Source of the DNA: Sphingomonas sp. ERG5
GTDB taxonomy: Bacteria; Pseudomonadota; Alphaproteobacteria; Sphingomonadales; Sphingomonadaceae
Assembly (NCBI RefSeq): GCF_000803065.1
Contig: NZ_JSXI01000066.1
Span: 1 to 64,000, forward strand
Length of the DNA stretch: 64,000 bases
Reading direction: 5' to 3'
Shown piece after piece: positions 47,965-57,125 of this stretch. Both the position numbers and the translations under genes were made by a program. The notes below the pieces were generated by a model, which was not told the origin of the DNA, searched no databases, and saw only the letters and a list, made by a program, of their open reading frames with translations. Numbering within the stretch: the stretch's first letter is position 1; every line of letters starts with the position of its first letter.

Positions 47965-49893
47965 TCAAATATTGGTGCTGGTCGGGATCAGGCTAGGCTG
48001 GAGGAAGGGATAGGGGAACATGCGGCCTGCGTTGCGCGCCACGATCTGCTCCTCGACCTGCGCCAGCGCTGCCTGAAAGCGCTGCAGGGGGCCTTCCGAT
48101 CCGATCACTGCCGGATCCTGGAACCATTGCGGATAGGGAAACGACCGGCAACGATAGTCGCCCAGCGGCCGGTAGTAGAGCGAGCCGAGCAGATAGAGCG
48201 TATTGAGCTGTTCCAGCGCCAGCGAAACCGGCGGCATCATCGCCAGCCAGCCGGCCTTGTCGTTCCCCGCCTGTGCGTTGGGAGAAGCAGCCCAGCCAGC
48301 GCCCGTCACCGCGGGCGCGAAGTCCATGATCGCGCGCTGCGGGAAGTTGACCGCCGCATGTTGCGCGCTCGCGGTGAAGATCACCATCGTACAGACATCG
48401 ACGAGCGCATGGCGCGTGGTGATTGCCGGGAAGCCGGATACCTGCCCCTCGCCTGCGATCGATACCGCCCACGCGGCGAGCTCGGTATCGCCGGTCACCG
48501 CCGCGTCATCGGCATAATAGAGCGCGACATAGCCATCCGCCCATTCGCGGATCGCCTGCCAGACGAGCAGCGCGTCGTCGCGATAGGCGTAGTCGGGCAG
48601 CAGCGTCTTGTCCGCGACCTTGCGCGCGACCAGATCGACCGGCAGCATCGACCGCGAAAAGTCGAAAGCCAGGCGATCGTCCGCCGCGGCGAGCTGGCTG
48701 GAGGCGATCGTGCCGCCGAAGATGTGGTCGATCGGCCCGTTGGCGGCAATGAGCGAGGTGGCGGCAGCGTTGTTGATGAACAACGTGCCTTCGAAATGCG
48801 GCAGCAACAGTGCCCAGATCGGATGCATCTCGGCAAGATGGCGTTGCGTCGCAACGGCAACTGCCTCGATCACGAGGTGCGTGCGCGCGAGGTGCGCGAA
48901 CAATTCGTGGTAATTGCCGTCGGCGACCTGCACGATCTGCTTGGCCATTTCCCAGCCCCATCGCATGTCCGCACGCGGCGTGGGCAGGAATATCGGATTT
49001 TCCAGCGGATCCTGACCGCATTGAATCGCCACCGGCACCAGCGAGCTCCCGCCGGGCGGCACCGCAAACAGCGCCAGCGGCCGATAGACGAATTTCGCTT
49101 TGCCTTCCCAGACTCCGGGCTGGAGCGCCTCAAGCTCGTGATAGTCGCAGATGTAGATCCGCCCTTGGGCGAGCGCGGCGTCCAGCGTGTCGCCGTTGAC
49201 GACCGATGCATATTGCGCCGCACCCAACGGAAAGTTCGCCGGCAAGGCGGAAATGCCTGCGATCATCCCGGCATTGGGTCCTGCCGTGCGCAACCGCGCG
49301 AAAGCGGTGTCGTCGATAAATTGCCAGGCGATGCCGGGTAGCGCGATCGTGGCAAACAGATCCCGATAGCTTTCGAGCGATCGCAGCGCGCGCGACCCGA
49401 TCGCCAACCGCTCGGCATCGCTCAATTCGATCATCGCGCGCAGGCTGGCGACATGATCCCTGAGCGTGGCGAACAGGGCCTCTTCTTCAACTGCCTCGAT
49501 CAGCAGATGGATCTCTCCGGCAATCGAGCCGCCGCCTTTGGCCAGCTTGGCCTTGATCGCCGCGACCGAACTCTCGATCTTCGCGCATTCCGCCAGCATC
49601 GCCGCAATCTCGATCTCAGGGATCACGATCTCGCCGCGGCCAATTGCCGCCAGTTTCACTGCGATCTCGTTGCGCGCGATGTCCAGGCCGATGCCGATCA
49701 GCAGCATCCACCATTCGAGCGTGGGCGTCTCGTTCGACGGCAACGCCGCGACCAGCGGGACACCGGGCAGCGTCGGCACGTCCGTAGTCCATTGATAGGT
49801 CCCACACGTCGCCTGGAGCTGTGCGGCGCGTGCAGCCTGTTGCGCCGGGGTGTCGTTCTGCGGAAGACTGGGATCAAGGGGGGCACGCTGCAT
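47965..49893 (-). CDS. Bacterial lipoxygenase
   Basis: A 642-aa non-heme-iron dioxygenase that peroxidises polyunsaturated fatty acids. Iron ligands are all recognisable: His334 and His339 (HLARTH), His511 and Asn515 (AQHAAVNF, the H-x3-N spacing of lipoxygenases) and the C-terminal Ile642. Other family motifs are WEMAKQIVQVADGNYHEL, RHLAEMHPIWALLLPHF and the C-terminal FQAALAQVEEQIVARN. ATG 49893 is used because CAGGAGCC sits 8 bases ahead; the earlier ATG 49914 lacks a site. There is no N-terminal PLAT domain and no evident signal peptide; the first 140 residues are largely helical. A phospholipase-C-like gene lies 1.6 kb away. Confidence 0.9.
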   Translation of the reverse strand: MQRAPLDPSLPQNDTPAQQAARAAQLQATCGTYQWTTDVPTLPGVPLVAALPSNETPTLEWWMLLIGIGLDIARNEIAVKLAAIGRGEIVIPEIEIAAMLAECAKIESSVAAIKAKLAKGGGSIAGEIHLLIEAVEEEALFATLRDHVASLRAMIELSDAERLAIGSRALRSLESYRDLFATIALPGIAWQFIDDTAFARLRTAGPNAGMIAGISALPANFPLGAAQYASVVNGDTLDAALAQGRIYICDYHELEALQPGVWEGKAKFVYRPLALFAVPPGGSSLVPVAIQCGQDPLENPIFLPTPRADMRWGWEMAKQIVQVADGNYHELFAHLARTHLVIEAVAVATQRHLAEMHPIWALLLPHFEGTLFINNAAATSLIAANGPIDHIFGGTIASSQLAAADDRLAFDFSRSMLPVDLVARKVADKTLLPDYAYRDDALLVWQAIREWADGYVALYYADDAAVTGDTELAAWAVSIAGEGQVSGFPAITTRHALVDVCTMVIFTASAQHAAVNFPQRAIMDFAPAVTGAGWAASPNAQAGNDKAGWLAMMPPVSLALEQLNTLYLLGSLYYRPLGDYRCRSFPYPQWFQDPAVIGSEGPLQRFQAALAQVEEQIVARNAGRMFPYPFLQPSLIPTSTNI

Positions 49894-50043
49894 CGATTGG
49901 CTCCTGTCGGGCATTGCCGTCGCAGGGCTTGCTAGTCCGGGATGGTTAACAAGGTTTTTAGCACAGGAGCTTCGTACCGATCTGGCAACAATTCTTCCTC
50001 ACGTTAACCAAAGAGTGAGATCACGCCGATACGCCCTTGGCCC

Positions 50044-51210
50044 ATGATGAAATTGGTCCAGCAGCTCCGTATTCGACTGTTTCCGCCACTGCCGGAAGCG
50101 ATCCGCGACGAATTCGTGCTGATGACGGCCGCGCAGCTCCAGGTGCAATCCAGGATGTTGTTCCTGGCATTGTTCCTGACGGTGCCTACTGCCGCTTATG
50201 CCTATTCGGCTGGCGCCCCGTGGTTCGTTCGCTTCGGGTTGCCGGCGATCATGGGCGGCGCCTGCTTCGCCGGGTTCCTCTCGTTGAGCCGCGACCTCAA
50301 AATTTCGACGAGCGTGCGCCGCGCGCGCAAGCTGATCCGGCAATCGACCTGGTCGTCGAGCGCGCTGGCATTGGTGTGCAGCGCGTGGTGCGTGGTGAGC
50401 TGGCTCGGTGCGCCTGCCGATACCAAGATCTATTATCCGCTGATTCTGTCGATGGGCGCATTGTCGACCGCCTATTGCCTTTCCAGTGTCCGCAGCGCCG
50501 CGCTGCTCAATCTCGCGATCGACATGCTGCCGATCTCCGCACTGTTGCTCACATCGGGCAACCGGCTCGATCTTGCCGCCGGCGTCAGCATGGCCGTCGC
50601 GACCTTCTTCCTGTTGCGCATGATTGTGCTGCGTCACCGGGATCTCGTCAGCCTGCTCGAACTCAAGCGGCAGATGCGCGTACAGGCCAGCACCGACCCC
50701 TTGACCGGTCTGCTCAATCGGCGCGCATTCGACCTGCAGGTCGAGGCAGAGCACGCAACGGCCGAAAAGAGTGGACAGGTCTTTTCAATCGCGCTGATCG
50801 ACCTGAATGGCTTCAAGCCGATCAACGACAGCTATGGTCATGCGACCGGCGACCAGTTGCTCTGCGAAGTGGCCCGACGCCTGCTCGATGCATGCGGGCA
50901 GGAAGGCCAAGTGGCGCGGATGGGTGGTGACGAGTTCGCCGTGCTGGTTCCGGCACGATCGACGATCAAGCGTGACGTGATTGCCGATCGGTTGCTCGGC
51001 GCATTGGCGCGTCCCTGCGATATAGGCGGGCATCGCATCCCGGTCAGCGCCGGTTTGGGCGTGGCGCATTGGCCCAAGGACGCAAGCGTAATTTCGGGCC
51101 TGTTCGAAGCAGCCGACCATGCGCTCTACGCTGCCAAGGGAATCCAGATAGTGCCCAACGCGAACGCCACGGGCTCCACCGGTCGGGTACAACCGATCAG
51201 GGCCGCATAA
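50044..51210 (+). CDS. Membrane-bound diguanylate cyclase (GGDEF)
   Basis: A 388-aa protein. The N-terminal ~200 residues hold about six TM segments in three pairs (MLFLALFLTVPTAAYAYSA, FGLPAIMGGACFAGFLSL, ALALVCSAWCVVSWLG, and so on) and no known sensor motif. The C-terminal GGDEF domain (about 215-370) has DPLTGLLNRRAFD, IDLNGFKPINDSYGHATGDQ and an intact GGDEF in RMGGDEFAVL near residue 298. The product-inhibition RxxD site that should lie five residues before is missing (GQEG instead). It makes the second messenger cyclic di-GMP. Starts at 50044 and 50047 are equivalent. Confidence 0.92.
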   Translation: MMKLVQQLRIRLFPPLPEAIRDEFVLMTAAQLQVQSRMLFLALFLTVPTAAYAYSAGAPWFVRFGLPAIMGGACFAGFLSLSRDLKISTSVRRARKLIRQSTWSSSALALVCSAWCVVSWLGAPADTKIYYPLILSMGALSTAYCLSSVRSAALLNLAIDMLPISALLLTSGNRLDLAAGVSMAVATFFLLRMIVLRHRDLVSLLELKRQMRVQASTDPLTGLLNRRAFDLQVEAEHATAEKSGQVFSIALIDLNGFKPINDSYGHATGDQLLCEVARRLLDACGQEGQVARMGGDEFAVLVPARSTIKRDVIADRLLGALARPCDIGGHRIPVSAGLGVAHWPKDASVISGLFEAADHALYAAKGIQIVPNANATGSTGRVQPIRAA

Positions 51211-51515
51211 GAACAGCGATGCCAGGCCGATCGCCATCGGCGCGCTCGAAAGCCACGACACCTTGCCGCCGAGCAGCCGCTTACGAACCAGTTGAACGAA
51301 AGGCAGATTTCGGGATCGCCTGCCGATCTCCTAAACGGCTGAAATCAGGGCGCATAGCCGTCCCGTACAGCCCGCATTGCCCGCGGTTAATCCGCAGAGG
51401 CGACCACCCCACAGCGCGATCCTGGACACACTCGCCGGCATCCGATCCCGCGCCGCCGCCTTGACTCGCCCACACCCGCTGTCACGCTTGCCGGGCTATC
51501 CGGGGGGACAGAATC
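51211..51515. other. Gene-free stretch
   Basis: About 305 bp between the GGDEF gene and the phosphoesterase gene. No supported frame, repeat or hairpin was noticed. Confidence 0.5.
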
Positions 51516-53441
51516 ATGAGCGCGAACACGGCCGACATCAGCATCGCCAACGACTTTGACAGCGATGCGATCGTCACCTTGTTCCATACCAGCGATCATT
51601 TCGGCGCCCAGCGCGCACAATGGCGGGTCGCAGCCGGCGAAACCGCGGGAGCGCTGGCCGCGATGTTCCGGCCCGGCCTGTTCGCCGACGATCGCTGGAC
51701 GGTGATGGTGCTGGTGACCCATGGCAGCCACGCCGGGCTGTACATCAATGCCGGCGGCGCGGCGGGCGGCATGGGGATCAAGTCCCGGCTCGAGGCAGAG
51801 GACGCCGACGTCATATTCCGCGTCGGCCCCGATCGGTTCGACCTGCAGCGCGGCGCGAGTGACGCGATGACCCGGCTGACCCCGGCGGCGCCCAAGCCGG
51901 TCAGTCATGTCTTCGTGCTGATGCTCGAGAATCGCTCGTTCGACCATATCTTCGCCTTTTCGGGCATTCCCGGGCTCCACGTCGCGACGACCGCCAATTT
52001 CAACATGGCCGGCGACACGAAATTTTCGGTCACCAGGGGCGCACCGCTGCGCATGAGCACCGATCCGGGGCATGAATTCTGCGACGTGCTCGAACAGGTC
52101 ACCGGCCAGCCCTCCGACCAGCCGGGCGAGCCGCCCGCGCCGGCGAAACATCCCAAGGCGCCCCCACTCGAGACCTGCCAGGTCCCGACTTATCCGCCGA
52201 TGACCAACAGCGGCTTTGCGCAATGCTATGCCACCGGGTTCAGCGAATATCCTTATCAGCGGCCCGACCCGGCACGGGTCGGCGACATCATGGCGTGTTT
52301 CGACACTCCACGGCAATTGCCGGTCACCTATGCCATCGCCACCCAATCATCGGTGTGCGACCATTGGCACGCGTCGCTGCCCGGCCCGACCTGGCCCAAT
52401 CGCTTCTTCGTCCATGGCGCGTCATCGTCGGGGCTCGACGACAGCCCGATCCACCACGGCAATGCGGTGTGGGAATTCTGGAAGGGATTCCGGTACAGGA
52501 ACGGATCGATCTACGACCGGCTTGCCGAGCATGCGATTCCGTATCGTTTCTATCATGACAGCGATCTGCTCGGGTACAGCCTATACAGCGACGAACCACA
52601 GCTGGGCTCGCCGCTCGGCTGCATCCCACAGGCCGGATCGCTGCATGGCGTGTCGATCCTCGATTTCCACGGGCTCGACCGCTTCGCCGCCGATCTGCAG
52701 CAGCCCTATCCTTATCCCTATACGTTCATTGAACCCAATTATGGCGACTTCAACACCTATGCCGGCGGGTCGTCGCAGCATCCGATGGACGATGTCTATG
52801 GCGGCGAACGGCTGCTCGCCGCAGTGGTCGAGGCGATCCAGCAATCGCCCTGGTGGCAATCGAGCGTGCTGATCGTCTGCTATGACGAGCATGGCGGCTT
52901 TTATGATTCAGTGCTCGCGCCCAATGCGGTCCCGCCGGGCGATCATCCCGATTACGGGCTCAACCAGCATCAGTTCGATTTCTCGAAGCTCGGCGTGCGC
53001 GTGCCGGCGATGATCGTGTCGCCACTGGCCGATGCTGGAGTCGATCACACGACCTATGACCATGCATCGGTGTGCAAGTTCGTCGAGGAATTATGGGGCC
53101 TCGACCCGCTGACCGACCGCGACCGCCACGCCAGGTCGCCATTGCCGGCGCTGCGCGACACGCCGCGCGACCTGCACATCGACTTGCCCCATCCGATGCC
53201 GCCGGCGAGCCGTCCGGCGGTCGACCGCGCCGACCGGCCGCTGCCGCGTTCGGGCAATGTGGTCGGATCGCTGTCGGTCGTGCGCAAGATCGAGGCCGAA
53301 CTCGCCGCGCGTTTCCCGGCCGCAATGGCACAGGCCGCAACCGCGCGGCCGCCATTGCTAGAGACGTTCGCCGATGCCGAAGCGCATGCGGCGAACGTGA
53401 TGGCGAAGGTTCGGCTGGCAAAGCAATTGATCGCGAAATAG
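51516..53441 (+). CDS. Phosphoesterase-family phospholipase C-like protein with extra N-domain
   Basis: A 641-aa protein. Residues 1-125 are a beta-rich domain of unknown family (ISIANDFDSDAIVTLFHTSD, VMVLVTHGSHAGLYIN). From about 128 it is a PF04185 phosphoesterase: VSHVFVLMLENRSFDHIFAF (metal/nucleophile region), TNSGFAQCYATGF, SSVCDHWHASLPGPTWPNR, FVHGASSSGLDDSP and VLIVCYDEHGGFYDSVLAP (Asp-Glu-His). Family enzymes cut phosphodiesters, including phosphatidylcholine or acid-phosphatase substrates. Unlike many relatives it has no Tat signal and so may stay inside or use another route. ATG 51516 is the first start after a stop, with GGGGGACAG upstream. Confidence 0.85.
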   Translation: MSANTADISIANDFDSDAIVTLFHTSDHFGAQRAQWRVAAGETAGALAAMFRPGLFADDRWTVMVLVTHGSHAGLYINAGGAAGGMGIKSRLEAEDADVIFRVGPDRFDLQRGASDAMTRLTPAAPKPVSHVFVLMLENRSFDHIFAFSGIPGLHVATTANFNMAGDTKFSVTRGAPLRMSTDPGHEFCDVLEQVTGQPSDQPGEPPAPAKHPKAPPLETCQVPTYPPMTNSGFAQCYATGFSEYPYQRPDPARVGDIMACFDTPRQLPVTYAIATQSSVCDHWHASLPGPTWPNRFFVHGASSSGLDDSPIHHGNAVWEFWKGFRYRNGSIYDRLAEHAIPYRFYHDSDLLGYSLYSDEPQLGSPLGCIPQAGSLHGVSILDFHGLDRFAADLQQPYPYPYTFIEPNYGDFNTYAGGSSQHPMDDVYGGERLLAAVVEAIQQSPWWQSSVLIVCYDEHGGFYDSVLAPNAVPPGDHPDYGLNQHQFDFSKLGVRVPAMIVSPLADAGVDHTTYDHASVCKFVEELWGLDPLTDRDRHARSPLPALRDTPRDLHIDLPHPMPPASRPAVDRADRPLPRSGNVVGSLSVVRKIEAELAARFPAAMAQAATARPPLLETFADAEAHAANVMAKVRLAKQLIAK

Positions 53442-53569
53442 CGCCGGCTTCGTCCCATGGAGGTCGGCGAGGCGCCCGCGGCGGAAACGACTCGGGCGGC
53501 TTTCGGCCATTGTTTGGGGATGAGGGGTCGCCTACTGGCCTTGAAACATACGCATGGCAGGTGATCGTG

Positions 53570-54310
53570 ATGGGTGAGTTGGCGCGCAAGTATCGCGACC
53601 GGGTCGTGCAGATCCTGGACCGGATTGTCTCGGAACAGACTGCGGCATTCGATGCTGCGCGCGATGCGATCGTGGCGGCTCTCGCGGCGGATCGCTTGAT
53701 ATACACCACGGGAAGCGGGCATTCGCATCTGATCCCGGCCGAAGCTTTTTTCCGGGCCGGCGGGATCGCGGCGATTCAGCCCATTTTCGATCCCGCGCTG
53801 ATGCTGCACATCAGCGCATCGCAATCCTCTTTGGCTGAACGCGAGGTCGGGCGAGCGGACACAATCATCGCCGAGTACGACATCGGCCCAGGGGATGTCG
53901 TCTTCATCGCCTCAAATTCAGGGCGCAACGCTTACTCGATCGAGATGGCGATGGCCGCCAAAGCCCGCGGCGCGACGACGATTGCCTTGACCTCGATGCA
54001 GCACACTCAGCAGGTGTCTTCCCGTCACCCCTCGGGCAAACGGCTCTTCGAACTCACCGATATCGTCCTGGATAATGGCGCTGCGTATGGAGATGCTTCG
54101 CTTCAGGTCGGGCCGAATGGTCTGGCGATGGCGCCGACTTCGACGATCTCCGGCGCCTTCATCATCAATGCCGTCATCGCCGAAGCGGTCGAGGTTCTGG
54201 CGAACCGTGGCTTTCCCGTCGATGTCTATCTGAGTTCGAACGGCCAAGGCGGCGAAACGGCTGGTGAGGCCATCATTCAGCGCTGGCAGACGAGAATTAA
54301 GGGACTTTGA
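53570..54310 (+). CDS. SIS-domain sugar isomerase-like protein (UPF0309 type)
   Basis: A 246-aa single SIS-domain protein: IYTTGSGHSHLIPAEAFFRA (phosphosugar loop), VVFIASNSGRNAYSIEMAMA (second loop), TTIALTSMQHTQQVSSRHPS and ITDIVLDNGA-like segment ELTDIVLDNGAAYGDASLQ. ATG 53570 fits AGG upstream and the conserved start KYRDRVVQILDRI; an open frame further upstream lies inside the phosphoesterase gene. Family members bind phosphosugars; some sit near GalNAc or PTS loci. Here it stands apart from the amino-sugar genes 10 kb away. The precise role is unknown. Confidence 0.82.
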   Translation: MGELARKYRDRVVQILDRIVSEQTAAFDAARDAIVAALAADRLIYTTGSGHSHLIPAEAFFRAGGIAAIQPIFDPALMLHISASQSSLAEREVGRADTIIAEYDIGPGDVVFIASNSGRNAYSIEMAMAAKARGATTIALTSMQHTQQVSSRHPSGKRLFELTDIVLDNGAAYGDASLQVGPNGLAMAPTSTISGAFIINAVIAEAVEVLANRGFPVDVYLSSNGQGGETAGEAIIQRWQTRIKGL

Positions 54311-54390
54311 ACTCCCGACCCGGCTGCTTTTAGTGCTCGAAAAAATGGGTCGATGGCTGTCGATGGGCCTCCCGTAGCCATGAGCCGCCG

Positions 54391-55548
54391 TTACTCGGCG
54401 GCGTGCAGCAATGCCTCCGCCTGGCGGCCCAGCAACGGCAGCACTTCCTCGCCGATGCGATAGGCTTCTTCCAGATGCGGCGTGCCGGCGAGGATGAAGG
54501 CATCGGTGCCGCGCGCGATCAGTTCGTCGAGCTTTGCCGCGCATTGTTCATAGCTGCCGACGATACCCAGCGCCGGACCGCCGCGCAGCAGGTTGAAGCC
54601 ACCCCATAGATTGGGCGCGATGATCAGTTCGTCATAGCGCCGCGCCTCGCTGGGTTTCAGCGCCTGCTGGCGCGCCGCGCCGACCGAATCCGTCGGGCCG
54701 CCCCGCCCCTGCGCGCGGCGTTCTTCGGTCAGATTCTCGAAGCCGGCGCGAATGTCGCGCCAGGCCTCCTTCTCGGTCGCGCGTGCGACGAGATCGACGC
54801 GCACGGCGCATTTCTGTTCGCGGCCCAGCGCGGCGGTGCGTTCCTTCACGCGCGCGAACTTATCGGTCAGCTGGTCGAACGGCTCGAGCCAGGAGAGATA
54901 ATAATCGGCATGTTTCGAGGCCGACTGGAGCGCCGCATCGGATGAGCCGGAGAACCAGATCTCCGGAATTTCCTCCGCCGCCAGCAGCGGCGAGAGGCCG
55001 CCATCCGCGACCTGGTAGAAGCGGCCGTCATAGGAGAAGCCCCCGCCCCTCCACACGCCCTTGAACACATCGAGGAATTCCGTGGTGCGGCCATAGCGAT
55101 CGTCATGGCTGAAGCTGTCGCCCCACCAGAGCTGCGCCGGCCCGCCGCCGCCGGTGATGATGTTGAACACGGTGCGCCCGCCGGTCGCGCGCTGCAGGCT
55201 CGCCGCCATGCGCGCGGCATGCACCGGATTGAGGAAACCGGGCTGGAACGCGATCATGAAGCGGAAGCTGCTCGTCTCGCGCGCCAGCAGCGGCGAGATC
55301 ACCCAGGGATCATCGGTATTGGGAAAGGACGGGATGAGCCCGCCGATAAAGCCCGCGCTCTCCGCTGCTTTCGCGATCTCCGCGAGATGGTCGATATAGC
55401 GAAAGCCATCATCCTCGCCGTAGCGGTCGAGGCCCGGCGCGACATTGTGCGCGCCGAGCGGCGACCAGTCGCCGCGGTCATAGGCACTGTGGCGGATGCT
55501 GCCATGGCAGCCATGGGTCGGCAGTCGCCAGTAGAAATCGATCGTCAT
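54391..55548 (-). CDS. ssuD: FMNH2-dependent alkanesulfonate monooxygenase-like (SsuD family)
   Basis: A 385-aa luciferase-like monooxygenase of SsuD length. Family segments: DFYWRLPTHGCHGS start, RFMIAFQPGFLNPVHAARMA, GGRTVFNIITGGGG, DDRYGRTTEFLDVFKGVW, IWFSGSSDAALQSASKHADY, PNLWGGFNLLRGGPALGIVG and the C-terminal FILAGTPHLEEAYRIGEEVL, all matching SsuD landmarks. SsuD-type enzymes oxygenate the C-S carbon of sulfonates, freeing sulfite; they need reduced flavin from a partner reductase. It is the last gene of a leftward seven-gene operon of sulfonate-type uptake and oxidation. An insertion after the start (SIRHSAYDRGDWSPLGAHNV) hints at a substrate other than short alkanesulfonates. Confidence 0.88.
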   Translation of the reverse strand: MTIDFYWRLPTHGCHGSIRHSAYDRGDWSPLGAHNVAPGLDRYGEDDGFRYIDHLAEIAKAAESAGFIGGLIPSFPNTDDPWVISPLLARETSSFRFMIAFQPGFLNPVHAARMAASLQRATGGRTVFNIITGGGGPAQLWWGDSFSHDDRYGRTTEFLDVFKGVWRGGGFSYDGRFYQVADGGLSPLLAAEEIPEIWFSGSSDAALQSASKHADYYLSWLEPFDQLTDKFARVKERTAALGREQKCAVRVDLVARATEKEAWRDIRAGFENLTEERRAQGRGGPTDSVGAARQQALKPSEARRYDELIIAPNLWGGFNLLRGGPALGIVGSYEQCAAKLDELIARGTDAFILAGTPHLEEAYRIGEEVLPLLGRQAEALLHAAE

Positions 55549-55557
55549 GGGAACCTC

Positions 55558-56520
55558 TCAGGCAGCGGCGCGCGCGGTTTCGGTCAGCGCGCGGAAGCGG
55601 GGAAGCACATGCTGGCCAATGCGATAGGCTTCCTCGAGCGAGGACGGCGCACCCAGCACGATATGGGTGAGGCCAAGGCCGGCGAGCTCGGCCAGCCGTG
55701 CGGCGACCGAGTCATAATCGCCGATGATCGCTGGCGCGGCGACGCCGGCGCGTGCCGCATCCTGCCGAGCCTCATCGTCGGTCTCGCGCGCAACGAGCTG
55801 CTGGATCACGCCAGTGTCGACCGAGCGGCCTTGCGCCGACGCCAGCGCTTCCAGCTGCGCGATCCGGCCGCGCAGTGTCGCGACCGACGCAGCGCCGAAC
55901 AGATGCACATCGGCGGCTCGCGCCGACAGCGCCAACGCGACTTCATCCTCGCCCTGAAGGAACACGCGCGGAAAGGCCACGCGATTGAGCGGCGCCTCGA
56001 AGCCCCCGCCCTGCACTTCGAAATGCGTACCGGTGAAGGAGAATGGCCGGGTACCGTGCACGCCGCGCGCGACGGTCAGGAATTCTTCGATCTGGTCCAC
56101 GAGTTGGTCGTCCGGCACGTGATCGCCGTCGCTGGCGCGTATGGCCGCATCGGCCGGCGGCGCGATCGCCCAGCCGAGCCGGCCATGGGCCAGTCGCTGG
56201 AAGCTCACGGCCTGTTTCGCGGCATAGACTGCCGAGCCGACCGAGGTGGGGAATTCCGGGATCAGTGCGAGCCGGGGCACTTCGCGCGCGATCGCCGCCG
56301 CCACGGTCCGGCTGTCGTCGGAGTCCGGGCGATAGGGGAAGAAGACGCCATCGAACGCGGTCTGGGCCGCCGCCTGGGCGATCTGGGCATAATAATCATA
56401 GCGGTTGATCGCGCGCGTCCGCACATCACGGAAGAGGGTCGGCGTTCGCGGCCGCGCGCCGATTTCGGAGCGCGTCGCGGCGTCTGTGACGTCGATCTGC
56501 CAATAGCTGTAAATGGTCAT
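55558..56520 (-). CDS. LLM-class flavin-dependent oxidoreductase
   Basis: A 320-aa luciferase-like protein, shorter than SsuD. Segments: YYAQIAQAAAQTAFDGVFFP, LALIPEFPTSVGSAVYAAKQ, RLAHGRLGWAI, VDQIEEFLTVARGV, FPRVFLQGEDEVALALSARA, and the C-terminal THIVLGAPSSLEEAYRIGQH. It starts inside the nitroreductase stop (ATGA) and ends 9 bp before the SsuD-like gene. A two-monooxygenase arrangement recalls pathways in which one flavoenzyme makes the sulfone/sulfonate and the next opens the C-S bond. Substrate unknown. Confidence 0.85.
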   Translation of the reverse strand: MTIYSYWQIDVTDAATRSEIGARPRTPTLFRDVRTRAINRYDYYAQIAQAAAQTAFDGVFFPYRPDSDDSRTVAAAIAREVPRLALIPEFPTSVGSAVYAAKQAVSFQRLAHGRLGWAIAPPADAAIRASDGDHVPDDQLVDQIEEFLTVARGVHGTRPFSFTGTHFEVQGGGFEAPLNRVAFPRVFLQGEDEVALALSARAADVHLFGAASVATLRGRIAQLEALASAQGRSVDTGVIQQLVARETDDEARQDAARAGVAAPAIIGDYDSVAARLAELAGLGLTHIVLGAPSSLEEAYRIGQHVLPRFRALTETARAAA

Positions 56521-57125
56521 GCGGCGTTCCTTTCGCCGGTAAAGGCGGACAGCCCGAGCCGTCCGGCGAACACCGTCTGATCGATCGGCCGCCGCCCGTT
56601 CGGGCTTTCGGCGGCGTGAAAATCGGCATGAAGCGTGTCGATCCCGGCCTGCCGGCCGATCGCGACGATCGCCTCGATGCTATAATCCTCCGGAACCTCG
56701 AGCCGCTCGCGCGCGGCGATGCGGTCGAACCCGCCGATCCCATGGGTATGCCAGCCGAGCAGCAGCGCCTGATGCGCGAAATTGGTCCAGGCCGCCCCGG
56801 CATCGAAACTGCGCGAGCCATTCTCCACCACGGCGCCTTGCCGCTCGACCCAGAAAGCGGAGAGAATGACGACCAGCGCCGATGCCTGCCCTGCCCAGAG
56901 CCGATTGCGCGGCGCGAGCAACTCGACAAATTCCTGCCAATGCGCATCGCCATGCCGCGCGACCAGGAAGCGCCAGGGCTGGACATTGGATGCGGAGGGC
57001 GCCCAGCGCGCCGCCTCGAACGCGCTGAGCAGTACGTCGTCAGGCACCGGCTCCGCGGTGAAGCTGCGCGGTGACCAGCGATCGACGAACAGGGGCGCGA
57101 CGGGATGATCGGGCTGGCGCGGCAT
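56517..57125 (-). CDS. Nitroreductase-family flavoprotein
   Basis: A 202-aa FMN enzyme: RWSPRSFTAEPVPDDVL (FMN phosphate loop), FEAARWAPSASNVQPWRFLV, GAAWTNFAHQALLLGWHTHG, IGGFDRIAARERL and VPEDYSIEAIVAIGR. It is coupled on both sides (TGATG with the ATPase gene, ATGA with the LLM gene). In this operon it could supply reduced flavin to the two monooxygenases, like SsuE, MsuE or DszD in other sulfur pathways, although it belongs to a different flavin-reductase fold (inference). Confidence 0.82.
   Translation of the reverse strand: MPRQPDHPVAPLFVDRWSPRSFTAEPVPDDVLLSAFEAARWAPSASNVQPWRFLVARHGDAHWQEFVELLAPRNRLWAGQASALVVILSAFWVERQGAVVENGSRSFDAGAAWTNFAHQALLLGWHTHGIGGFDRIAARERLEVPEDYSIEAIVAIGRQAGIDTLHADFHAAESPNGRRPIDQTVFAGRLGLSAFTGERNAA

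Noticed and set aside
47770..49341. Plus-strand frame of 523 codons opposite the lipoxygenase gene
   Set aside because: Lipoxygenase iron ligands are all on the minus strand; the plus reading has no recognisable domain or start signal.
55105..56580. Plus-strand frame of 491 codons opposite the two LLM genes
   Set aside because: Antisense to two clear coupled genes; Arg/Ala-rich shadow.
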